DNA from: Methylocystis sp.
GTDB lineage: Bacteria; Pseudomonadota; Alphaproteobacteria; Rhizobiales; Beijerinckiaceae
NCBI GenBank assembly: GCA_022843405.1
Contig: JALHNQ010000031.1
Location: 5,905-39,645, forward strand
Length of the DNA stretch: 33,741 bases
Reading direction: 5' to 3'
Shown: positions 17,848 to 24,373 of the stretch, in pieces
How the letters are laid out: each line of letters begins with the position of its first letter
Numbering within the stretch: the stretch's first letter is position 1
The notes under the pieces: model-generated
What the model was told of the DNA's origin: nothing
What the model saw: only the letters and a program-made list of their open reading frames with translations
The model's database searches: none
Translations under genes and position numbers: made by a program

Positions 17848-17876
17848 ATCTACTCTTGAAAGGCGGCGGCTGTCAA
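17848..17876 (-). promoter_or_regulatory. Candidate promoter of rplU-rpmA-GNAT-obgE
   Basis: On the minus strand TTGACA (17876-17871) is followed after exactly 17 nt by GTAGAT (17853-17848). The perfect -35 and ideal spacing are convincing; the -10 is fair. The target duplication of the neighbouring insertion element begins only 8 bp upstream, at 17884. Confidence 0.6.
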
Positions 17877-17883
17877 ATTGTCG

Positions 17884-17891
17884 GCGGCGCG
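17884..17891. repeat. Target-site duplication, left copy
   Basis: GCGGCGCG directly precedes the left terminal inverted repeat and is repeated exactly at 20727-20734 beyond the right end. Eight base pairs fits the IS1 and IS1595 families and indicates a transpositional insertion. Confidence 0.85.
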
Positions 17892-17910
17892 GGTAGTGTC
17901 TCAGTTTGAA
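17892..17910 (+). repeat. Left terminal inverted repeat of the element
   Basis: GGTAGTGTCTCAGTTTGAA matches the right end (20708-20726, inverted) at 19 of 19 positions. A further partial match, ATTTC, follows on both sides with one base shift. Confidence 0.9.
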
Positions 17911-18788
17911 ATTTCTTCGAGCGTCCTTTTATAAGGACCGCGCTTCTTGGCCGGCTGGTCCGCGTCCATCGCGTCGACAATCTGCTCCCAAGTCACGATC
18001 GTATCGGATAGGCCAGCGGCCATCGCAGGCGTCACGCGCAGCGTCTTATGGATGCGCAGGAAATTATACCAAACCGCATAGATCGCGACCATGTGCGCGT
18101 GGTTTTCGAATTTCTTCGAAAAGGCATTCGTGAGCCTCGTAAAGCGCCGGTTCGCCATGCGCATCGTCAGATTGGAGCGCTCGACGTAGCTTGTCGAAAT
18201 GTGCTTTTCGTCCGGTTTGCCTTCGATCTTCGTTTTCTTGATCCCTGTGCATTCGGCGGGGCTGTAGCGGCCTTTGAAGAATTCCGGCGCGTTGCCATAG
18301 AGCTTCACGAGCATGGCGTAATCAACGTCAGCTCCGAACGCGCCTTCAACGGCTTCAAGGTAGGACTTATGGCCGTCGCTCGTAAGCTGAATGCGCGTGA
18401 TCACTCGAGACGCTACATCGTCCATAAACCACTTGGCGCACTCGCCATCGCGACCGCCGCAGAAATGCGAAATGAGAAGCTTGGTGTCGGCTTCGATCGC
18501 CGTCCAAGTCCAAACGTCGCCGGCGCCGTCTGGAGCGGCCTTGGCGCTTGGGACGTTCTTTTCTTTGGCGTAGCAGAACGCCCACGCCTCATCGACTTGG
18601 ACGCGCTTGGCGGCGACGCCGCGCACCTTGGCGTCATGAAATCCCGCGCAGAAGCGGCCTGCGTCAACAAGGAGCTTCGACACGGTATTGATGCTCGTAT
18701 TCGTGAGGCGCGAGACCGAACGCATCGAAGCGCCTTCGCAGAGCATGGCGAGGATTTGGGCGCGCGTTTTCGTGTCGAGCTTGTTCAT
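17901..18788 (-). CDS. IS1-like DDE transposase
   Basis: The 295-residue transposase starts at the ATG at 18788 (MNKLDTKTRAQIL); upstream in-frame sequence looks non-coding. A helix-turn-helix lies at about 10-42 (ILAMLCEGASMRSVSRLT..INTVSKLL). The catalytic acids appear as Asp66 (QVDEAW), Asp138 (TSDGHKSY) and Glu203 (SYVERSN), with the IS1-type tail RRFTRLTNAFSKK..HAHMVAIYAVWYNFLRIHKTL. Proteins of this kind are named IS1-family in alphaproteobacteria as I recall; IS1595 is the alternative because of the 8-bp duplication. It looks intact, with no frameshift or internal stop. It is transcribed toward the left end, divergent from the passenger genes. Confidence 0.9.
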   Translation of the reverse strand: MNKLDTKTRAQILAMLCEGASMRSVSRLTNTSINTVSKLLVDAGRFCAGFHDAKVRGVAAKRVQVDEAWAFCYAKEKNVPSAKAAPDGAGDVWTWTAIEADTKLLISHFCGGRDGECAKWFMDDVASRVITRIQLTSDGHKSYLEAVEGAFGADVDYAMLVKLYGNAPEFFKGRYSPAECTGIKKTKIEGKPDEKHISTSYVERSNLTMRMANRRFTRLTNAFSKKFENHAHMVAIYAVWYNFLRIHKTLRVTPAMAAGLSDTIVTWEQIVDAMDADQPAKKRGPYKRTLEEISN

Positions 18789-18808
18789 GGCGCGACTATA
18801 TGAACTTT

Positions 18809-18828
18809 TATGCTTACCATCAAGCATA
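18809..18828. promoter_or_regulatory. Inverted repeat between transposase and toxin genes (candidate operator)
   Basis: TATGCTT (18809-18815) and AAGCATA (18822-18828) form a perfect 7-bp inverted repeat with a 6-bp spacer, in the control region shared by the divergent transposase and toxin-antitoxin genes. This geometry suits a dimeric HTH protein such as the XRE antitoxin downstream. That pairing is inference. Confidence 0.4.
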
Positions 18829-18931
18829 TGAGATGTTATTGCATTGGGGCAGACATTCTTCGTATGGTTGTGGCCGATATGCGACAGTTTTCCGCGCTGT
18901 TGCCTCTTGCTATTAACTTTTGTTGACTTAA

Positions 18932-19426
18932 ATGGCAACACCGATAGAGTTGGATCGAACTGGCGCGCTGTTCAAGCTTGACGCGCTGGACCAAGCTATT
19001 CAGGAGTTTCGGCAATTCTATGCATCTCCCCAACTTCACAAATGGATCAACGATGTGCTGCCGACGCTTAGTTCCTCTTGGAATCTCGAACTCGCACCGC
19101 TCGAACAATTTGTTGATCTCATGGAAACATTTTGCGCCGGCGAGCGGCTCATGTATGGGCTGCAATTCAAGCCGTTGGTGCATATAACGGATGGCATATG
19201 GGAGCTCAAAACAGCGGATGTTCGAATCTTCGGATGGTTCCAAAAGAAGGACTGTTTCATCGGCGCGGTTGCCGACGACGCAACAAGGATCAAAAAAATC
19301 GACCTATATCGCGGTTACGCGAATGTCACGACGAAAGGCTTCCTGGAAGCACTTGATTTAGATGACCCGAAATACGTTCCCGGAGACGATCCCCATGCCG
19401 TCGTTTCAAATTTCGATTACTCCTAG
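18932..19426 (+). CDS. RelE/HigB-like toxin candidate (passenger gene)
   Basis: The 164-residue product has a helical N-terminal part (1-90) and a C-terminal part resembling RelE/HigB or phage Gp49-like ribonuclease toxins: GIWELKTADVRIFGWF at about 87-102, then FIGAVADDATRIKK. In that family a W-E-L-(R/K) strand followed by R-(I/V)-(F/L) is typical; Arg97 and the downstream Lys/Arg cluster would be the active or RNA-binding residues. It is longer than most RelE proteins. The next gene encodes an XRE protein overlapping it by 32 bp, the HigBA order of toxin first. The ATG at 18932 has no good Shine-Dalgarno, so a leaderless message or later start is possible. Confidence 0.7.
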   Translation: MATPIELDRTGALFKLDALDQAIQEFRQFYASPQLHKWINDVLPTLSSSWNLELAPLEQFVDLMETFCAGERLMYGLQFKPLVHITDGIWELKTADVRIFGWFQKKDCFIGAVADDATRIKKIDLYRGYANVTTKGFLEALDLDDPKYVPGDDPHAVVSNFDYS

Positions 19427-19775
19427 TCGTCGCGTAGCTGCCCGATTTGTCTCGGGCGTGCGGCGCGCTCTTTTGAAGGCGCTGGAGGAAGAAAACAAGA
19501 AGAGCGGCCTTAAGCAGGCAGACCTTGCGCGCGCCATTAAGGTCCACCGCTCTATCATTAATCGTGAGCTGCGCGGCCAGAAGGACATGACGCTAGGCCG
19601 CGTTGCAGAGCTATGTTGGGCTTTGGGCCGTGTTCCGACTTTTAGCCTCCCCGAAGCCAAAAATGGCAACGGGTCAAATTTGCCGCCGCCGAAAAGTATC
19701 GATCTTTCCGCCGTGCCCAATACGGCAACCACAGACCATCTTAGCGTGCTGGTGTTCGAAAATGCTCCAGTTTAG
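19395..19775 (+). CDS. XRE-family antitoxin/regulator candidate (passenger gene)
   Basis: From the ATG at 19395 the product has 126 residues. A lambda-repressor-like helix-turn-helix fills about 34-75 (LKQADLARAIKVHRSIINRELRG..MTLGRVAELCWALG). The tail is Pro/Asn-rich and probably flexible. It overlaps the toxin-like gene by 32 bp and is overlapped by the following gene by 14 bp, so all three are translationally coupled. In HigBA-like pairs the XRE protein neutralises the toxin and represses the operon; here this is inferred from context. Some XRE domains of this type could also regulate transposition. Confidence 0.78.
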   Translation: MPSFQISITPSRRVAARFVSGVRRALLKALEEENKKSGLKQADLARAIKVHRSIINRELRGQKDMTLGRVAELCWALGRVPTFSLPEAKNGNGSNLPPPKSIDLSAVPNTATTDHLSVLVFENAPV

Positions 19776-20190
19776 TATTAAAGCTGCTGTTCTTTGCGAT
19801 GAAGTCCGACAGGAAATTAACGGCAAGCATATTCTTATCGGCGCGTATAATGGCGCTGTTATTGTGCCAGATTTCCCAGCAAACATTCAGGTTTCTTGGT
19901 GGATTCAGTTGTTTCCTAAAGAAATTGGAAAATTTCATTTAGATATTCAGATCATAAAGGACGGAAAAGATACATTGGTAAAAGCGGCCATTGGATATGA
20001 GGTGCACGCCAAAGATTGGGCATCCTTGGTTCTTCCGAAAATTCCCATGCAGATTCATGGACCAGGAAAATTTGAGCTACAAATGAAGGATCAGAAGGAA
20101 GAGGAATGGTCGGTGGTTCACTCCTTCGAGGTCCGAAAAGGTGACGTCACGGTTGGTATACCGCCCACGAAACGTAGGGCGGTCACCTAG
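19762..20190 (+). CDS. DUF6941-like protein of unknown function (third passenger gene)
   Basis: The 142-residue product opens MLQFSIKAAVLCDEVRQE, then NGKHILIGAYNGAVIVPDFP. This resembles the DUF6941 pattern of a beta-sandwich domain that starts with a statement like .LCD..R.E.NGK..LIG.Y; I am not certain of that name. It is rich in alternating hydrophobic strands and has no signal peptide or membrane segment. The AT-rich codon use differs from the host genes. It overlaps the XRE gene by 14 bp, so it belongs to the toxin-antitoxin transcript, which is unusual for a two-component module. Its stop codon overlaps that of the convergent next gene in a CTAG. Confidence 0.65.
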   Translation: MLQFSIKAAVLCDEVRQEINGKHILIGAYNGAVIVPDFPANIQVSWWIQLFPKEIGKFHLDIQIIKDGKDTLVKAAIGYEVHAKDWASLVLPKIPMQIHGPGKFELQMKDQKEEEWSVVHSFEVRKGDVTVGIPPTKRRAVT

Positions 20191-20423
20191 CTCTTTTTCC
20201 ATCTGCCCCGCGCAGCTTTTTTCGCGATCTCTGATCGTTGTTCCGGCGTCATGCTTTCGGCGCGTTTCTTTCCGCCCTTGCGGCCTAGCTCGGCGGCAGC
20301 TTGGTTCTTGGCTGGCGCGTTGCCGTAATCCTCCGGCTCTTCGCCAGTGAGGATGCGCATTACCTTCACGGCGCGGGCTATGGCGTCTGCGGGGCGCTTT
20401 TCGCCTTTAGGTCCGGTCGGCAT
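20187..20423 (-). CDS. Small basic KGG-like protein (passenger gene)
   Basis: This 78-residue protein starts MPTGPKGEKRPADAIARAVKVM and ends with AAAELGRKGGKKRAESMTPEQ..IAKKAARGRWKKS. The LGRKGGKKRA..MTPEQR..IAKKAA pattern is common in small stress- or RNA/DNA-associated bacterial proteins related to the KGG repeat type; the function is unknown. The ATG at 20423 is chosen because the conserved start is MPTGPKGEKRP and it overlaps the upstream gene by 17 bp, as in a coupled pair. It is convergent with the DUF6941-like gene with a 4-bp overlap of stop codons. Confidence 0.7.
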   Translation of the reverse strand: MPTGPKGEKRPADAIARAVKVMRILTGEEPEDYGNAPAKNQAAAELGRKGGKKRAESMTPEQRSEIAKKAARGRWKKS

Positions 20424-20631
20424 TTTCAGCACACTCCGGATATATCCTAATAGACGTATAGCCGGTCTCCCTGCCAATAAGATCATCGAGATCGCGGGAG
20501 AATTCGTCTAGGGCTTCATTGTCTGTCGAGGAGATGTCCGTCCAGACGTGAAGAACCCATTGGTCTCCAGCCTCAATATACAATTTCGCAGTCTTCACAT
20601 GAGGCCGATTTAGTTCAATGTCTCGGTGCAT
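20407..20631 (-). CDS. Small acidic protein of unknown function (passenger gene)
   Basis: This 74-residue protein is not recognised. It has an alternating-strand middle (AKLYIEAGDQWVLHVWTDI) and an acidic helix (NEALDEFSRDLDDLIG). A strong GGAGG lies 6 nt before the ATG at 20631. It overlaps the following KGG-like gene by 17 bp, so the two form an operon inside the mobile element. The acidic protein paired with a very basic partner suggests, but does not prove, that they bind each other. Confidence 0.65.
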   Translation of the reverse strand: MHRDIELNRPHVKTAKLYIEAGDQWVLHVWTDISSTDNEALDEFSRDLDDLIGRETGYTSIRIYPECAENADRT

Positions 20632-20707
20632 GCCGCCCTCCGCTGCTTTGCGCTTAGCATATCACGGGATAAGGACACGGCGTGAGCGCGCGTCAAGGGC
20701 CTCGAAA

Positions 20708-20734
20708 TTCAAACTGAGACACTACCGCGGCGCG
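20708..20734 (-). repeat. Right terminal inverted repeat and right target duplication
   Basis: 20708-20726 is the inverted copy of GGTAGTGTCTCAGTTTGAA; 20727-20734 is the second copy of GCGGCGCG. Confidence 0.9.
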
Positions 20735-20754
20735 GGCCGGCGCTATTTCTTCGG

Positions 20755-21126
20755 TCAATTGAAGCAACCGCTGGCCTGCATCTGGGCGAACCAGACGGCG
20801 CAGGCCGCCTTGGCACGTTCCTGGCGGCGATAACCGCCATAGCCGGGGCCGTTGCCGCCATAGCCGCCGGGTCCACCGCCGCCATGGGGGCCATAGCCTC
20901 GACCCGGGTAGCCGTCGTAATCCTCATCGTCCCCATAGGGGCCGCCCGGGTAGCCGTGGCCGTGACCGTAGCCGCGCCGATAGGCGAACTGGTTTTGGCG
21001 CACGCAATTATTGTAATTCTGCGCGATGGCGAGGCACAGCGGCACATTGGCCGCTTTGGCGGAAGGCGAAGTGAATATCGCCGCAGCGCAAGCGGCGCCT
21101 ACAAGAGTCCAGGTGATAAGGCGCAT
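20755..21126 (-). CDS. Small secreted Gly/Tyr-rich protein
   Basis: From the ATG at 21126 the product has 123 residues. It opens with a signal peptide (MRLITWTLVGAACAAAIFTS, cut near PSAKAAN), then NVPLCLAIAQNYNNCVRQN, a low-complexity Gly/Tyr/Pro/His stretch from about 49 to 98 and a short conserved end AACAVWFAQMQASGCFN. Four cysteines, two on either side of the low-complexity part, probably form disulfides. AAGGA lies about 10 nt upstream of this ATG. I know no function; a surface or periplasmic role is likely. The mobile element inserted just 3' of it. Confidence 0.75.
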   Translation of the reverse strand: MRLITWTLVGAACAAAIFTSPSAKAANVPLCLAIAQNYNNCVRQNQFAYRRGYGHGHGYPGGPYGDDEDYDGYPGRGYGPHGGGGPGGYGGNGPGYGGYRRQERAKAACAVWFAQMQASGCFN

Positions 21127-21229
21127 GGAGGCGCGTCCTTGAATGCGCCCCACAGGGCGTTGGTTGCCTCGCCAACTTGACCGGACGCCGCTTAAAGCAA
21201 GCTGAACGGCCTCCGTCCGGCCGATCGAA

Positions 21230-22483
21230 TCACCAGCCGGCGATGCGTTTGCAGGAGGCGTCTCCCGCGCCGAAGGCGTAATGGTCGCCGCAGGCGAAGG
21301 CCACCGGCGGTTCGCCCGACTGTTCGAACATGTCGTAGCCTTCCTTCAGGTTTTTCCAGAAGGCGGTCCAGTGTTCATAATTGCCGGTCGCGCCGACAAA
21401 GGCGAGCCACCCGCCGCCGGTTTCGCGCGCGAGCGCCTGCTCGGTCATCCGGAAGGGGAAGATGTGCAGTTGCACTTCCTTCTGCCCGGCGCGCAGCGCC
21501 GCCTCGACGAAGGCGTAGATCTCCTCGATGCCGCGGTCGGTCATCGCGAAACAGCCGACCGATTTGCAGGCGCCATGCACCATGACAAGGCCGCCGGTCC
21601 GGCCGTTCTGACGGTCGAAAGCGTTGGGATAGCCGACGTTAAAGGCCCGATGATAGTTGGAATTGGGATGGAGCTGTTTCGCCGAAACGCTATAGAAGCC
21701 TTCCGGCGACTGGTAATCGGCTTCCTTGACCTTGGGTCCGAGCCGGCCCGACCATTTGCAGATCGGGTAGGTCTTGTAGAGCGTGAAGCGGGCGTTGCTC
21801 TTTCTAAGCCAAAGCTCGAGCTGCCCCTCCTGCTTGAAAATCCGCACGAAGACCTGATCCCCCATGCCGTAACGGATCGGGGCCTCCTGCTGAAACGCCT
21901 CGTCAGGCGCTGGCCGCAAGGTCGGCTCGACGGCGCGCGCTACCTGGGTCGGCTGCGCTGATTCGGCCGGACCCGTCGGCGTGGTTTCGAGCGCGGCGCG
22001 CGCCGACGGTTGCTGCGGCCCGGTCGAGGGCGGAGGCGCCGCCGCAGGGACCACGGCGGCCGGCGTCTGATCGGCGGGCGTCGCTGCGGCGATCTCCGCG
22101 AACTGCTCCGCGAGCGCGGCGAGATTGGCCGGTCTGGACGGCGGCAGCGGCGTGGGTTTCTCGGCGGCGGGCGGCGCGACAGGGAAGGAGATCGAGCCTT
22201 CGACGCCATCGGCGGCCGGAGACGTGAGCGGCATTCCCTCCACAAGAAGCGGCGGCGCGATCATTGTGGCGGGCGGCGGGGCGGGAGGAAAGGCGCCGGG
22301 CTGCATCCGCATGGCGACGCGCATGCCGGTCGGCAGGGCGCCGCTCCAGGTCTTGCGCGCGGCCTCGCTGCGGGCGGGCGGGCTGTTCCCGACGGCTGAC
22401 ATATAGCGCAGCGCCGCGACTGCGCCGACGAGCGCCACGACGGCGATCGCCGCCAACGCCAAATGGGTCCGTCGCGGCGTCAT
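21230..22483 (-). CDS. L,D-transpeptidase-family (YkuD/ErfK-type) protein
   Basis: The 417-residue protein begins with a single membrane anchor at about 8-28 (LALAAIAVVALVGAVAAL), then a long Pro/Ala-rich linker to about 195. The catalytic domain follows, with VFVRIFKQEGQLELWL and the active-site motif HGACKSVGCFAMTD, in which Cys311 is the nucleophile. L,D-transpeptidases cross-link peptidoglycan or attach proteins to it from the periplasmic face. This version, with GPKVKEADYQSPEGFYSVS before the active site, belongs to the larger YafK-like group, some members of which act as hydrolases, so the exact reaction is open. Confidence 0.88.
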   Translation of the reverse strand: MTPRRTHLALAAIAVVALVGAVAALRYMSAVGNSPPARSEAARKTWSGALPTGMRVAMRMQPGAFPPAPPPATMIAPPLLVEGMPLTSPAADGVEGSISFPVAPPAAEKPTPLPPSRPANLAALAEQFAEIAAATPADQTPAAVVPAAAPPPSTGPQQPSARAALETTPTGPAESAQPTQVARAVEPTLRPAPDEAFQQEAPIRYGMGDQVFVRIFKQEGQLELWLRKSNARFTLYKTYPICKWSGRLGPKVKEADYQSPEGFYSVSAKQLHPNSNYHRAFNVGYPNAFDRQNGRTGGLVMVHGACKSVGCFAMTDRGIEEIYAFVEAALRAGQKEVQLHIFPFRMTEQALARETGGGWLAFVGATGNYEHWTAFWKNLKEGYDMFEQSGEPPVAFACGDHYAFGAGDASCKRIAGW

Positions 22484-22508
22484 GCGCGCAGTGCAGCCTC
22501 TCCTGCTA

Positions 22509-22557
22509 GATCACGCCGCATTTGGGCGGAATCGCCCCAATGCAGATAACGTGATCG
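22509..22557. repeat. Long nested intergenic palindrome
   Basis: Outer arms GATCACG (22509-22515) and CGTGATC (22551-22557) enclose GCATTTGGGCG (22518-22528) and CGCCCCAATGC (22533-22543), which pair at 10 of 11 positions. It lies between apt and the L,D-transpeptidase gene, both on minus, and is probably a dispersed repeat. Confidence 0.55.
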
Positions 22558-22660
22558 ATTCCAAAAGTTTAGAGTGTGCTCCACGAAAAAAACCGGACCC
22601 CACTTTTTCGCGAGCCGCGCTCTAAAGCCTGGGCTGAGCAAAGACATGAAAAAAGGCGGT

Positions 22661-23188
22661 TTAGTGGCCTTCGAAGGCGACCAGCGCGCGCACCGGCACG
22701 CCGAGCGCCTCGAGCCGCTTCACCCCGGCAAGATCGGGCAGGTCGATCACGAAACAGGCGGCGACGACGTCGGCGCCGCCCTGGCGTAGGAGCTTCACTG
22801 CGCCTTCGGCAGTGCCGCCGGTGGCGATGAGGTCGTCGACGAGGATGACGCGCTCGCCGGGATTCACCGCGTCTTCATGCATCTCCATTTCGTCGACGCC
22901 ATATTCGAGTTCATAGGAGACCGAGACGGTCTTGTGCGGCAGCTTGCCCTTCTTGCGGATAGGGATGAAGCCGGCGGAGAGCTGATGCGCCACGGCGCCC
23001 CCTAAGATGAAGCCGCGCGCCTCCATGCCGGCGACTTTGTCGATTTTCGTTCCAGCCCAGGGCTGCACCAGTTCGTCGACCGCCTTGCGGAACGCCTTGG
23101 CGTCGCCGAGCAGGGTGGTGATGTCGCGAAAGAGAATGCCCTTCTTGGGATAGTCGGGGATGGTGCGGATCGCGGCGGCAAGCGGCAT
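22661..23188 (-). CDS. apt: Adenine phosphoribosyltransferase
   Basis: The 175-residue enzyme converts adenine and PRPP to AMP. It starts [23 protein letters not shown] (7-29), the Apt hallmark, and carries the PRPP-binding loop [14 protein letters not shown] at 114-127 and the EARGFILG segment at 57-64. Length is standard. It works with MtnP, encoded 1.2 kb upstream on the same strand, to recycle adenine from methylthioadenosine. An orphan gene and a palindromic repeat now separate the two. Confidence 0.97.
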   Translation of the reverse strand: MPLAAAIRTIPDYPKKGILFRDITTLLGDAKAFRKAVDELVQPWAGTKIDKVAGMEARGFILGGAVAHQLSAGFIPIRKKGKLPHKTVSVSYELEYGVDEMEMHEDAVNPGERVILVDDLIATGGTAEGAVKLLRQGGADVVAACFVIDLPDLAGVKRLEALGVPVRALVAFEGH

Positions 23189-23350
23189 GTGGGGCTCTTG
23201 GATCGGCGGCGCGGGCGGCCGCGAGTGGGGGACATGGCGAAACCGCCACGGCGTGAGAGAGATACACGCATGGCGGGGGAGGGCGCAAATGGGGAGTGCG
23301 CAACCAGAGCAAGAGAGATGAACAACGAGCCTTTGTGGTCAGCGCGAAAT
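23189..23350. other. Spacer upstream of apt
   Basis: I see no gene here. It should hold the apt promoter, but no convincing -35/-10 pair was found by eye. Confidence 0.4.
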
Positions 23351-23512
23351 ACCTCCCCCTTGCGGGGAGGTCGGCGGTCTCAGCCAAGTTTACGCAGCCT
23401 GCGTAAACTTGGCTGAGACCGCCGGGTGGGGGTTCTTGACGCACCAGATCAGTTGGATGTCACCCCACCCGACCCCGCTTCGCGGGGCCACCCTCCCCGT
23501 AAAGGGGAGGGA
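23351..23512. repeat. Composite palindromic repeat with a 53-nt near-perfect palindrome
   Basis: The centre is 23372-23424: two 26-bp arms, perfectly complementary, with a single base between them (left arm starts CGGCGGTCTCAGCCAAG, right arm ends in its complement). On the left is CCTCCCC/GGGGAGG (23352-23370); on the right are CCCCGC/GCGGGG (23473-23487) and CCCTCCCC/GGGGAGGG (23491-23511). The outer hairpins belong to a family also seen after atpA (29249-29269). The long central palindrome should extrude as a cruciform or a strong RNA hairpin. Beyond it, 23513-23607 holds nothing I can identify. Confidence 0.8.
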
Positions 23513-23607
23513 TTCGCAAACGCCCGGTCTTCGCGCCTGCCTATAGAGACTCCACTGCAACAGCCTTACCCATTGTAATGAGTCCATGTGCCAGGACGCG
23601 AAAATGC

Positions 23608-24327
23608 TCATCGAGGACAAGCGTCAACTATCTCATTGAAGTCTGGCTTATAAAGAATGACGCGTTCGAAAGTTTGCGACGTTAAAATAGGAACATTGAC
23701 CGTGATTTCCTGATCCTGAGCGCGATCAACCCAGTCAACGATGATCAAAAGCCAGTATGCATCACATGGCTGGTATTCTAGAGCCTTTGCTTCTTTCTCG
23801 CGGAGAATGTCAGTCAAAGTTTGCGGAGAGATAAAGTCGAGCGCGTAAACCTGAGTAATTGGCCATCTGGGATCGGGATACTCCCGCGCGTTCAGATACA
23901 CGGTCAGCAACTCAGGAGAGGTCGCAAAAACTTCAGGGTCGATAGGTCCTGTTGGTTGTCTTTCGATCCGACTCGCAAGGTCCGCCAATTCAGTGGTCAG
24001 GGCAGCCATACGCCGGGATCGTATGGGGGATTTTGCGTTGAATTGAATTGTAAGCTCGAAGTCGCGGCCACCCATTTGGCGGTAGCGGCTCTGCGCAGCG
24101 GCTACAACCTTCGTTCGCCGCTCTCTTTGGCGCTGTTCGCTGGCGTCGTCGGAGCCGGGACGAATGTAAAGATTGGTGATCTCCACACCGATTTTTCGGT
24201 CGAGATGAAGGATCACATCCGGCTTGTCGCCATAGTCGGGAATAGCATCCAAACCGGATGCTTGTCGAAAGAGTTCAAAGTAAAATTTTTCGGCTTCTTG
24301 TTGTGATGCAAGTCGTCGAAAATTCAT
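23608..24327 (-). CDS. Orphan protein of unknown function, possibly nuclease-like fold
   Basis: The ATG at 24327 (MNFRRLASQQEAEKF), with GAGGG about 9 nt ahead, gives 239 residues. Nothing matches a family I know. An early stretch, PDVILHLDRKIGVEITNL at about 36-53, has the D-x(n)-E-x-T shape that can appear in PD-(D/E)xK-type nucleases, but Lys is replaced by Thr, so this is weak. The middle is helical and charged (QRQRERRTKVVAAAQSRYRQ); the end has strands such as YWLLIIVDWV. Codon use is less GC-rich than the neighbours. It is inserted between apt and mtnP. Confidence 0.75.
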   Translation of the reverse strand: MNFRRLASQQEAEKFYFELFRQASGLDAIPDYGDKPDVILHLDRKIGVEITNLYIRPGSDDASEQRQRERRTKVVAAAQSRYRQMGGRDFELTIQFNAKSPIRSRRMAALTTELADLASRIERQPTGPIDPEVFATSPELLTVYLNAREYPDPRWPITQVYALDFISPQTLTDILREKEAKALEYQPCDAYWLLIIVDWVDRAQDQEITVNVPILTSQTFERVILYKPDFNEIVDACPR

Positions 24328-24373
24328 ACTGCCCGCCCTCAAACCTGTGCTCCTGCGCCGTTGTAAGCGCTGC

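Larger units (their letters stand above)
17892..20726. mobile_element. Complete IS1-like insertion element with passenger genes (2,835 bp)
   Basis: Both ends carry the same 19-bp inverted repeat GGTAGTGTCTCAGTTTGAA (17892-17910 and, inverted, 20708-20726), with an 8-bp duplication outside. Inside are a DDE transposase (minus) and five compact passenger genes: a RelE-like toxin, an XRE antitoxin and a third coupled gene on plus, then two small overlapping genes on minus. The interior is visibly AT-richer than the flanks. The stop codon of the transposase lies within the left inverted repeat. Perfect ends and an intact target duplication suggest a young insertion. Confidence 0.92.

Noticed and set aside
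17884-17893. A 10-bp direct repeat GCGGCGCGGG as the target duplication
   Set aside because: The last two Gs of the left copy belong to the terminal inverted repeat, whose right end also begins GG; the true duplication is the 8-bp GCGGCGCG.
18048-18803. Plus-strand open frame opposite the transposase
   Set aside because: Shadow of the transposase, whose DDE residues and HTH are intact on the minus strand.
18789-18941. N-terminal extension of the transposase to 18941
   Set aside because: The extension covers the divergent control region with the inverted repeat and overlaps the toxin start; the conserved start is MNKLDTKTRA at 18788.
23351-23512. Possible CRISPR array
   Set aside because: The hairpins differ from each other and there are no regular spacers or cas genes; it is a composite palindromic repeat.
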